A stretch of DNA of 32,200 bases, from NCBI RefSeq assembly GCF_000220395.1, contig NW_004086249.1, forward strand, positions 1 through 32,200, given 5' to 3'. Below, in pieces: positions 21,865 through 32,200 of the stretch (the first letter of the stretch is position 1; each line of letters starts with the position of its first letter). The DNA comes from Ichthyophthirius multifiliis. Lineage: Eukaryota; Ciliophora; Oligohymenophorea; Hymenostomatida. The position numbers and the translations under genes are program-made. The notes below the pieces were generated by a model. That model was given only the letters and a program-made list of their open reading frames with translations, had not been told where the DNA came from and did no database searches.

Positions 21865-24800
21865 TAAAAAGATTTTAAATTTATGTATAAGAGGAAACTA
21901 AGACTGTGCTTCATATTTATTAAATTTTCAAGATGATAATTTCCTAATCGATTAATTAAAATACCATAAAGAACCAGTAACCTTATTATTAAAAGAGGCC
22001 GTTAGATATGCCGAATCTGGTACAAACGAGATTAATGTATTAAAATGGATACAAAAACTCCAGACCGTAAGTGAAGAAAACATACAAGAGTAAACTTTTA
22101 TTATTGAATTATTAAGTTTAAGTATTACAGATCCTTTAGAAAATTCAATTAGTTAATTCCAACATGCTTGTAGGAAGTAACTTTTTAGATAAAAAAAATT
22201 TAAAAATGAGGACTATGAAGAAGAAGGAATCGACTAAATTACAAATCCAATAGAAATCTCTCTTTTTAACTTTAGCATAGAAGATAAAAAACCAATAATT
22301 ATATTTAACTGTAAAAATTCATAGTAAGACTTTTTAGAGAAAAACTAAAATTTGTGCAATTTATATAAAAAAGCCAGAACTAAAAATATTGATTTTTACG
22401 ACAATGAAAAAAACAATAAAACCAATTAAAGTTATTACAATTATTTTGATTTGAGATTTCTGAATAAATTCGCTGAAATTTAATTGGCTAATAGAAATTC
22501 TAATATAGTCGAAAAATATGAATACTATGCGCTAGAAGTATTAAACTTATATAGTCAATTAAGCAAAAATAGAAATTATAAAATTATTTAATACCTCAAT
22601 TCTATAGGATTAACTAAAGAATTTGTCTATTTAGCTTTATAGGAAAAGTTTATTGATAAAAACAACATTTTATATTATAAAGCCTTCCTGAATATTTACT
22701 AGAGTCTTGTTTTAGATTGCTAGCCTTTAATAAAAATTTCTGAATATTCAAACTATTGTTTTTTATCATAGGATTTAAGAAAATTTAACTTCTAAAATGA
22801 TCCTACATACAAACTTTTTAGAGAAATAGTTGTAGAGTAAAAAATAAAGACGTAAATTAATAAATATTTAAAAAATGAAAAAAATGGAATAGAATTTAAA
22901 GAATATAATATGTTAGAAATTTATGCTAATTGTGTTGTTGGTGATGAAAATTAAAATAATATGTATTCTTTAAATATTTAAGAAGATTTTTTATCAAATA
23001 CGGAAGAAATTCCTTAAAGATTAAATATTGATTATTTTCTCAATTAAAAAAAAATTTCTGATGTAAACTATAATAAATATAATAAGCATTTTTATAATAT
23101 ATATATAAGAAAAAATTAAATAAAAAATAAAAATTTAATATATAAATAAATTACATTTATATATATATATATATATATATAAATATATATATTAATTATT
23201 TTTTTAGTCTTTTACTTTACCTTAATTGTCTGAATACATGATGGATATTTTCTTGTCAATGTTAAAAATAATTAAATTTAGAATTGATCTTGGATACAAT
23301 ACATAACAATAAAATAATTAGATTTTATAAAAAGTATTTTTTTTTATTTTTTATTTTTTTATTTATAATATATTTTATTTATTAATTTTATTTACTCATT
23401 TTATTAATTTAAGATTCCAAATTTGTTTTTTGCATACATTGATTTTAAATCAAATAATAATTTATAAAATTTCCTTCCACTTTCAAATTTAAAATAATAA
23501 AATTTTAAAAATTACTAATAAAATTGGATTTATAAATTTATTTTTTACCATTTAAAGCAATTCAATTAAGAACTTTTAATAATAAAAGTAAAAAAAATAA
23601 ATTTTTAAACTATATATATTTCTTTTTTTATTTTTTTAAAAAGGTGTATACAGAAACTATATAAATAATTAGTATTTTAAATAAATTAAAAATAAGTTTA
23701 AAAGTAATATAATTTGTATTAACAAATGATATTTAAAAAAATGGGTAAATTTTAGAGTTAAACGAATAACAAGTTAATAATAATGAAAACAATCAATAAA
23801 AAAGTTTAAATTTATCAACTTTAATATTTAAATAGATAGAATATATAGAAAAAGGATAAAGATTAGAAGAACCAATGTTAAAATTATTAATAGAAAGTTT
23901 TAATTATAATAAATAAGTAGAAAGCATAGTAAAAAAAATTTAAATAATTGAAAACGAATACGAGTTAGATATATTTAAAAAAATAAACGGACTAAGTGAA
24001 AATCATGCATTAAAATCGCCTAAAGAAATAGAATATTTAACAAAAAAAACAATTTAATTTATGAAATTATACTAATAAAATAATGGTAATTTAGATAATG
24101 TTTAAATAAAATTACTAAATAATTATAAGGAATCTTTTTCTTAATTATAATAATGTATTGAAAGTATTAATGGTATATTTAAGTTATAAGAAGAAGACGA
24201 GTTTTAGAAATAAAATTATTAAAAAAATAAAAATGCGCTTTAAAATATTATCAGGAATTCTAATATTTAAAAATATTTAATTGATCTTATTAATAATTGT
24301 GTTTTTGAAGATTCTTATTTTTTAGATTTTTTTAGAGTATTTTTTTATTTTTTTTAATTAATTTTATTTATATAAAATTTCTTAAATTAATAGAAATTAG
24401 TTTGCTTTTTAGAAACATATATAGAAAATAATAGTATAAATAAATTAGAATTAATTGATAATTTGGAAAATATTCTTAAATTAGCTTATATTCCCTATGA
24501 TGATTTCATTTAATAAGCTAAATTTGATAAATAAATTTAAAAATATAAAAAATATTAACCTTTAAAAGTATATATAAATTCAAATATACAAATTATTATG
24601 TATATTTTTTTTTATGTAGATTTCGAAATTATGTATAAGTCTTTTAAAAGACATAAAATGTGATTTTAATTTAATATCTGATAAAATTGATATTATTTAT
24701 AATTAAATTACTAATAATTCTCCTTTTATTGAACATAATATTGAAAATTCATAAAGTGCATTCTTATAATAAATAAATAATGCACAAAACATTAAAAATA

Positions 24801-25080
24801 AATTGTATAAATTAAGTATTAACTTTATTAATTGTTAAGCTATTATTTAATTCTTTAAAATACTAAAATCTTTGACTTTTAAATAATACAATATATTCAT
24901 CACATCTAATTAAATGAAAATAATTAATTTCCTTCTTAAAAACAGCTTAATGTAAGATATTTTAAAACCTATAAGTGTCTAATATATAATGGAATTTTAA
25001 GAAAGAATTTATTCTTAAGAAAAAGATAAAATGAAAATTAAATTACATTGCTAATGTATATTTTTTTATTATATATATAT

Positions 25081-25120
<40 letters not shown>

Positions 25121-28100
25121 TTTTAAAATAGCTATTTCTTTACTTACCATGTGCTGTAAATATTATAGGTTAGGAATTTAAGAAGTATAAAGATTTATGA
25201 TGTATAACGTTTTAAAAAGTGTTATTTTATATGAAAAAACACCTTATATTATAAAAAGAATTTATTTACGATGTTTATTTGAAGCTTATATAAATAAAGT
25301 AAATAAACAAAAAAATATATAAAATAAAATTAAAAAAAATAGATATATGATATTGAAACAAATATATCAAATGAGACTATATCTGCTTAAGATTTAAATG
25401 AAATTTTAATTAATGATATAATTCCTTAATTAGATAAAACAAATATATTTAGATACATGGATGGCCTAATAAAAATAAAGAGATGTGAAAACACAGACTA
25501 ATTATATGATGTAAGAAAACAATTAATTAAAGAAAAAATTTTATATTTTGAAAAAAATCTCGAATTTTAAACTCTTATTCATTACGAGAAAAGTATGTTA
25601 AATGTTGATTATTTTAAAAGAAAATATAATTGTATATTGGATGATTGCTATGAGTTTTGGAAATATCTATTTAAAGATGGAGTTGCCCATTTTATTATTG
25701 ACTGTTATGACGAATCTTTAGATGATTTAGATAAATAAAACCCCTAAGTAAGTTCATTAGATGATAACTTTTCAATAATTAAATCTAGAGTGACTTATTT
25801 GAGAGAAACTTTTGATATTCTCGAAAAAGATTTCAGAGTTAGAAAAGAAGATATTAATTTAGATTACTATAAATAATTTCTTAAATAATTAGAAGAAATT
25901 ATTCCTTCTAAATAAATTATAAAAGTTGGATATTAATTTATTATTAAAAAGCAACCTGGTATAATAGGATAAAAAGTAATTTTTTTATTTAATTTTTTCT
26001 AAATAAAATATATAAAGACAAATATTTCAACTTATAGAATTAACGAAAATATAAATGAAGAAAAAATAATTTAAAAAATAGAAGAAGATTCATAATTATA
26101 AAGATTATTAAAAATAATGCTTTTAAGAAAAAGAATTACAATTTAAGATTTAATATAAATGTTTATAACATATTTAGAATAATACCCTACTATAGAAAAG
26201 GCACTTATTGAAGTTTTAAATATTTAAAAAGTTTATTTCCTACCTAACTAAGTTATTGAATTTGTAGAAAGTATAATTCCTTAAAATAATCAAGGATAAT
26301 AAAAAACAGAATAAAATAAAGTTTAATTAATAATAAGGCACTTATTAATGCTTGTAAGTAGAAAATCAAACAAAGAAAATATAGAAGAAAGTTAAAATAA
26401 AAATGTAATAGAAGAAAAATTAGTACTTTAGAAATAAAAAGACAATAATTAAAAATTAATAGACATAGAGTTATTAAGAAAAACATTCTTCTAATAAAAG
26501 GAAAAAGCAATAGAAAAAAACTTGAAGCTTTAAGATACGAACTAATGGATGAAGAAAATGATGATTATAATATGAAAACAATATAAATTCATGAAAGAAA
26601 TAATATAGATTATCCTATTATGTAGATTATTAAAAATTTTAAACATGATTTTTAAATTTATTCATCTGAAGATAAATTTATTCATTTTATTTAGAATATA
26701 AAAAAAATTCTTAGAAATAATGGTTTCTATTTAGTGAAAATAATTAGAATTGTACTTGAATTAACTTAACTTTCAGAAGATTCTATTTAAAATTTAACTA
26801 ATGATGATTAACCTGAATTATAAAAAAGAGCTTAGCAAAGATTAAGGAATTATAAACTATATTAATCATAGGTTTATTTTTATTTTATTTTTTTCATTTA
26901 TTTTTTTAAAATAAAAAACAAAAAAAAGGTCTCTAAAGAAAATTTATTTATTGAAGCTTTTAAATTATTAAAACCTGAAAATTCATTTGATTATGTTTTT
27001 GAAGGTTTACATTGTTTAATTTAAATGCTTGATTAGGGAAATGTTTAATGCTAAAATTAAAATTTATTAATATTTCAAAACAAACAAGGATAGCTATTTA
27101 TTTTTTATTGGATATTTAAGATATTTTTTTTCTAAAGATGTTATTGTAGAGTTAAATTTAATATAAAATAAAGAAAATGAAGTAAAAATAAAAATATATA
27201 TCATAAAATATACTATTATAATTTTTTTTGAAAAAAAAGATCAATAAAAAATGTATATCAGAATATGAAATCATATGTGAAAGGTTATTAAAATTATTAT
27301 AATTAATGTGTGAAAATGTAAATACGAATTTCCAGAAATTCTTCAGAAAATAAACTGATGATAAAATATATATGATTTCAAATTATAATCTTGTATTAGA
27401 AGTTTCTAATTTACTATGTCTTTTTCTTGAAGATGAATAGCTTTCTATCATAAGAAAATCAAATCTTATTATGTAATTTTTAGATACCTTAAATGAATTT
27501 TCAACTGGAGAAAATGATAATTAGAAAATAATATGTATTTTTTAAATAATAATAATAATATATATATTTAATTATAGCTAATTTTTGAAATTTTATTTAT
27601 AAATAAAAATAGGCCAAAATAAGAGACTTTTTAATTATATAAATGATAAAATATTCAAAAATTAAATAAGCTTTAAAATAAAAGGTCGAGAAGTGGCTCA
27701 AGACGATAGTTAATCTTATTAATTAAATTTACTTTCGAGTTCATATAAATTCTTACTAACAATTATTGTAGGGAATAACGATAAAGATGCTTTGAAATAT
27801 ATCCTAGAATAAATAGACCTTAATTAATAAATAAGTTTACTAAAATAAATATATGATGAGAGAATAAAACCCAAAAAAAGATAAATCATTTTAGAAGACG
27901 AATGTTACCATGACCAAAAATAAGTTTATAAAAACAATAAAATATACTGCAATGAAAGGTATTGTCAATATGGAAAAGTTATTGACGAAGATAAATTAAT
28001 AATTGAAATCGGATTTAATATATTTATAATTTTTAGTTATTTAAAAGAAAGCTTCCCAGAAAAAAGAGACTTACAAATATTCCTTGATGAAGACATAGAA

Positions 28101-30174
28101 GAAGACGAAAATCAAAAAGATGATGAAGGAAAATAAAAATAATTTGTAAAAAAAGAAGAAAAATTAAATAAATAAATTTATAATGAGAAAAAATATTAAA
28201 CTTTATTATAAAAAAATTTTTCTTAAAGAAATTCTTTTTTAACTTTACAATAAAATAAAAATGAGGATTATTAAAAAAATAAAACTACTGCTACAACTGC
28301 TAGAAGTTTTCTAAAAAATGGACTTTCTCATATATTAAAATAATAAATGCAATACTTGGATTAAAAGGCATAAAATAATTAGGCACTTAAATTAAACTTA
28401 TCTTCTTTTGTTAATAATACTATTGGTAATTTTATTATTTTATTTTTTTATTATTTTTATTAGATGATAAAAATAAATAAGAAGAAAGTCAATTTAAACG
28501 AACTGATGAGTTCTTTAAATTTTATATTAGATTTTTAGGTTGTACTGAAATTGTTAATTAAAAAAATGAAATTGTTAAAGTTTATTTTAAAAAACCTTTC
28601 ATTAGTGCTTTCTTATCAGAAAATGTTAAAAACCATTTAGTATAAAAAAGAATATATAAATTTCGCTTTATTTATTTATATTTTATAACAAAAAAAAAAG
28701 ATATTTTAATCATCACGTGAAACAAATAATGAAAGATTAGAATTTTTATTAAATTATAAAAATTTTTATTAATTATAATTAAATAGAAAATAAGAAATAC
28801 AAAAATAGAGTGTAAAAAAAATAAAAAATACAAACAATATAAAATAAAAAAATACAAATACAAACAATATAAAATAAAAAATAGAAAATAATATCATTCT
28901 TCTGCAACAACTGGCGTATATTCAAAGACATATCATATTTTTTAGTTATAATAATCACAATAACAGTAATAACAACATACGAAGATAAGAATGATGGCGA
29001 TGGTATAGTAATTCTACAATGGGTAGACTAATTAAACTAAGTTATAACAATAATCTAACTAATAATAAGTTTTATAGTAGTAATATTTTGCGCATATGAG
29101 CGTTATCCGATTTCCATTCATAAATTTGCTCAAGACGAAGCATCTGAAAAGATCGAAATAATAAAAGAAAATGCTGGATTTTTTAAATAGTCAATAATCG
29201 ATTAATTTATGGTAATTTTCTCTCAAATAAAAAACACATTAACTCCAGCAGTAGCTTCCTAAAATATATTCGTTGGATTAATTTTGGTATGTCTAGATTT
29301 CGAAAATGTATATAATTTAGTATATTTAATACTTACTTTTTATGCTTATTTCTAACCTTTAGTTTATTCTTTTATTCTACTTGATATAGTTAAAAGAAGT
29401 GAAGATTTATAAAACGTTATTTCCTCTATTACAAAAAACGCAACTAATTTATTAAAATTTGTATGCTTAGGGCTTATTATTTTATATATCTATGGAATTA
29501 TTGCTTTTTAGAATTTTCCTTAATAATTTGATGAAGAAGCAGGGGCTTATTCTTATAATTTCATTATTGCAATTGCTTCTACTATTAAGGAAGGATTAAA
29601 AAGTGGAGGAGGTATGGGTGATGCTTTAAAACCAGTTAGTTATGTAAATGATGGATCTAATATTATATGGCAAAGATATGCGTTTGATTTGAGCTTTTTT
29701 GTTATTATTAATATGCTTTTTATTTAAATTATTTTTGGTTTTTTTTTTTATTCTTTTAATTAATTTAATTTATTATTAATAATAATTATTAAAGGTATTA
29801 TATTAGATACTTTTGGTTAACTTAGAGATAATAGAAATGAACTTTTAGATAAAATTTATAACTATTGCTTTGTTTGTGTATTTTTTTTTTTTTAATTTAT
29901 AATATGTTTTTATTTTTAGGGATTAAATAGAGATGATATTGATTCTTAAGAAGAAAAAGGATGGTATAATCATATTTATAAATACCATAATTGCTATTAA
30001 TTACTATATTATTTAATATATATTGAGAAAAAAAATGAAAATAATTGCGATTCATTAGAAAAGTACTGCAAAAAATTAATGGATTTAAAAGATATAAGCT
30101 TTTTGCCTATAGAAAGAACATATGAAATAGAATAGAATTAAAAAGCTATTAGTAATGAAAAGGAAGAAATTTGA
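19307..30174 (+). CDS. Intracellular calcium-release channel, IP3 receptor/ryanodine receptor superfamily
   Basis: Homotetrameric Ca2+-release channel of ER, alveolar or vacuolar membranes; Paramecium has a family of these (CRCs). About 18 exons; introns found: 21310-21364, 21792-21871, 23063-23207, 23334-23413, 23588-23643, 24337-24393, 24568-24619, 25056-25131, 25299-25342, 25976-26017, 26872-26928, 27182-27239, 28426-28463, 28640-28700, 28812-28884, 29738-29794, 29878-29919. Spliced length is about 3,265 residues (IP3R about 2,700, RyR about 5,000). Order: Gln/Asn-rich extension (1-180), N-terminal trefoil domain from CNDIVYFKYYSDKQKG, MIR region (SLWEIQKIKSFDSTLAEYSD), RIH domain (LADKVSSLFPQLMNFYLFLQ; CIRGNQDCASYLLNF), second RIH, RIH-associated domain (LLKLLQLMCENVNTNFQKFF), six transmembrane segments from about residue 2870, selectivity filter GGGMGD, and C-terminal CFVCGLNRDD with H-x4-H, as in IP3R. 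Apparent indels lie at 26514-26520 (A run) and about 27050-27067. All else joins in frame. Confidence 0.93.
21792..21871 (+). other. 80-nt intron built on a TA microsatellite
   Basis: It begins GTAAACTAAA and ends AAATAAAAAG, and more than half of it is a TA run (about 21817-21860). Splicing joins SLYN to ILNLCIRGNQD, restoring a conserved RIH-domain segment. Introns at 23063-23207 and 25056-25131 of the same gene also contain TA runs. Confidence 0.85.
28812..28884 (+). other. 73-nt intron with an internal tandem duplication
   Basis: A unit of roughly 23 bases beginning TACAAACAATATAAAATAAA occurs twice within the intron, separated by a few bases. Splicing joins EIQKQS to KIISFFCNNW just ahead of the first transmembrane helix. 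Confidence 0.75.
29605..29622 (+). other. Channel selectivity filter GGGMGD
   Basis: These six codons encode Gly-Gly-Gly-Met-Gly-Asp within LKSGGGMGDALK. This is the pore filter of the superfamily, GGGVGD in animal IP3 receptors and GGGIGD in ryanodine receptors. The invariant glycines and the aspartate are kept, so the pore is expected to conduct Ca2+. The variable position is Met. Confidence 0.9.
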
Positions 30175-30413
30175 TAATTATGCTTTTATTTTTTTTAATA
30201 AATATATAAAGAATTAATAATAATTTAATTATAAAAAATATATATGTATTTTTTTATTTAATATTTTTAAATTATTTATTATTAATGAATAAATTTTAGA
30301 ATTTTTTTAAAAATATTTATTATGTTTTGTACATTTATTATATATATATTATAATTTTTATTTTTTAACAGAAAAGTGATTATTTTTTTTCATTATAATT
30401 TGGTATTTTAAAT
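30175..30413. other. Intergenic spacer
   Basis: T-rich 3' flank of the channel gene and A/T-rich 5' flank of the next gene. Nothing is recognisable. Confidence 0.5.
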
Positions 30414-32200
30414 ATGGATTAATAATATTAAAATAATTTTTGTTTAAATAAATATACTTTTGATTAAAATATAAATTTATAGTCTGTTTTATGTAATACT
30501 TAATAAGAATATTACAATTAAAGAAGCGATACAAATAAATTAAATAATAAAAATGAAAATAATTTCAAAGATTATAATTATTAAAATAATATAAAAAATT
30601 TTAATGAGATTATATATTATGAAACTGAACCTCAAAATTATAATCGCAAAACATGTGTGAGTCCAATTAAAAACTAAGATTATAAATTAAAAATGATATA
30701 AATTAATTATTGGATAGAGTGAATATTTTAGAAAGTCAATTTGACTAAGAAAATTTACTTTATAATAAGCCAACAAAAAATACTTAAAAAGAAGACCAAT
30801 ATAATAATAATTATATATCAATTTTCAATGAAATAAATGACGATGATAAATGAAATTCAAATCAATTAATTTAAAAATTAACAAATGAAGTATTTAAATA
30901 ATTATTTTTATATTATATTTTTAATTTTTTAGGTTTAATATCTAAAATAAGAAAATAATTCTCATGGTTAGATAATCTAATAATTAAAAACACATATTTA
31001 AAAACTATAAAAATAATTAAATAGCGATATTTCTACAAATGATAATGAATAAAAAGAGAATTTATAAATAAAAAAATTGGAAGAATAAAATTAACATAAT
31101 AAATTCAAAATAAATTAACTAAACGAAATAATTGAAGAATAAAATATAAAATAAAGTAAATTAGAATAATAAAATAATGTCTTATCAAATAAAAATATTA
31201 AACTAAAATAAATAAAATAATAATTTAAGATTTAAAACTATTAAAAACAATAAAATGATGAAATTTAAATTAGTTTTAAAGATTAGATTGATGAAAAAAT
31301 TAAGTTATTTATTTAATTTAAAATTAAAAATATAGTTTAGAATAATAAAACTAATAATTAATCCAAAATTAGTTGGATTAATAAAAAAAATTAAAGAATA
31401 TTAACAAGAAATGGAAATTTTACAAAATAATTATTAAGAAAAATTATAAATAATTTAATAATATACAGAACAAATTAAATAATTAAAAAATGAATTAATT
31501 TCTTTAAATAATAAAAATTCTTTGGAATATTAATAAATAGCAATACAATAATATAATCAATAATAAATATTTAATGAATAAATAAATGTAAAGTTAAATG
31601 AAATAAACTAACTAAATGAAAATGCAAAAAATATAAAAATTATATATGATAAATAAATTTAAAGTTAAATTTCAGAATTTAATTAAAAAATCGAATAATA
31701 AATTGAAATCGAAAAATCATAAAAATTGATTATTAATTAAAAAGTTTAATAAATAGATATTTTAAATGAATAAATATAAGTAAAATATTATTATAATATT
31801 TATATTTAATCATTATATTCTGATTTTTTTTTTTAATTTTTTTTTTATTTTTGAAAATTTTTATTCAATATTTATATATTAATATAGAAAATTATTTATT
31901 TATACATTTAATAATTTTTATTTATTAAATAGAACTTATTTAATGAAAACAAATCTTTTTAAAATTAAATTAATGAATTAAATAATAATAACTCTTTAAA
32001 AATAGAAAATTTATAAAAAAAAATTGATGAATAAAATAAATAAATTACATTTTTAAATGAAAAAATTAATTAAGATCATAGTTTAAAAATAAGTTAACTA
32101 ACACAAAGCTACTAAAATGAAATATAAATTTAATAAGAAAATAATAAATCTATATTAAGTCAAATCTAGTAATAAAATTAATAACTTTAAATTTTATTTG
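30414..32200 (+). CDS. Long coiled-coil protein, 3' end beyond the window (partial)
   Basis: ATG at 30414 begins MDQQYQNNFCLNKYTFDQ, and the first ~100 residues are Asn/Gln-rich. After a one-base shift in the A5 run at 30689-30693 the frame continues as NQLLDRVNILESQFDQENLL to a TGA at 30851-30853, which may be a real stop or another error. The same frame then runs to an intron (30890-30932) and on into classic coiled coil: QLNEIIEEQNIKQSKLEQQN, an apparent intron near 31305, then LEQQNQQLIQNQLDQQKK, a shift in an A run near 31385-31395, and IKEYQQEMEILQN. A further long intron begins near 31778 and ends near 31931, after which NLFNENKSFQNQINELNN and further heptads run off the right edge. 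No globular domain is visible. Such proteins are often cytoskeletal or basal-body components in ciliates, but nothing here shows that. Confidence 0.6.

Noticed and set aside
1-32200. tRNA or rRNA genes, telomeric repeats, transposons, viral relics or CRISPR arrays
   Set aside because: I scanned for G+C-richer cloverleaf-like stretches, C4A2/G4T2-type telomere repeats, terminal inverted repeats and conserved transposase or polymerase motifs, and saw none. The repeats present are simple A/T microsatellites.

Overview
The window looks like macronuclear-type DNA of an oligohymenophorean ciliate. It is extremely A+T-rich. Its long conserved reading frames run through TAA and TAG and end only at TGA. 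The genetic code can be read directly from the thiolase gene: in its conserved blocks AGNASQVTEG and NEAFASQALY, the glutamine found there in animal thiolases is encoded by TAA. Introns are short (mostly 40-80 nt), GT...AG and nearly pure A+T. Base composition and intron size fit Ichthyophthirius or a close hymenostome best, but the species is inference. Several otherwise good genes need a one-base correction inside an A or T run, which suggests homopolymer errors in the underlying assembly.

Layout. From 1 to 9,923 everything lies on the minus strand: the 5' end of an unknown acidic protein (1-154), a nuclear-pore scaffold protein of the Nup155/Nup170 family (883-6655) carrying a huge polyglutamine insertion, the OST48/DDOST subunit of oligosaccharyltransferase (6891-8511, seven exons), and the peroxisomal membrane-protein import receptor PEX19 (9057-9923). 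Head to head with PEX19 is a peroxisomal 3-ketoacyl-CoA thiolase (10436-11722, plus). A short plus-strand gene encodes two WWE domains and nothing else (12477-12971). Two minus-strand genes of unknown function follow (13086-14046 and 14114-14840). A decayed-looking relative of the first of these may lie at about 12000-12400.

From 15,190 to the right edge all genes are on the plus strand: a glutamine-rich coiled-coil protein (15190-16377), a FYVE-like zinc-finger coiled-coil protein with a cysteine tail (16788-17908), a CstF-64/CSTF2-like RNA-binding protein (18172-19059), a very large intracellular calcium-release channel of the IP3 receptor/ryanodine receptor superfamily (19307-30174, about 18 exons, about 3,265 residues), and the start of a long coiled-coil protein that leaves the window (30414-32200).

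These are mostly unrelated housekeeping genes, as is usual on ciliate chromosomes. The one functional pairing visible is peroxisomal: PEX19 and a PTS2-type thiolase share a 512-bp intergenic region. I found no tRNA or rRNA genes, transposons, viral relics or CRISPR arrays, and nothing I would call an undescribed multi-gene system. The most unusual single items are the stop-codon-encoded polyQ tract in the nucleoporin, the stand-alone tandem WWE protein and the hybrid calcium-release channel.
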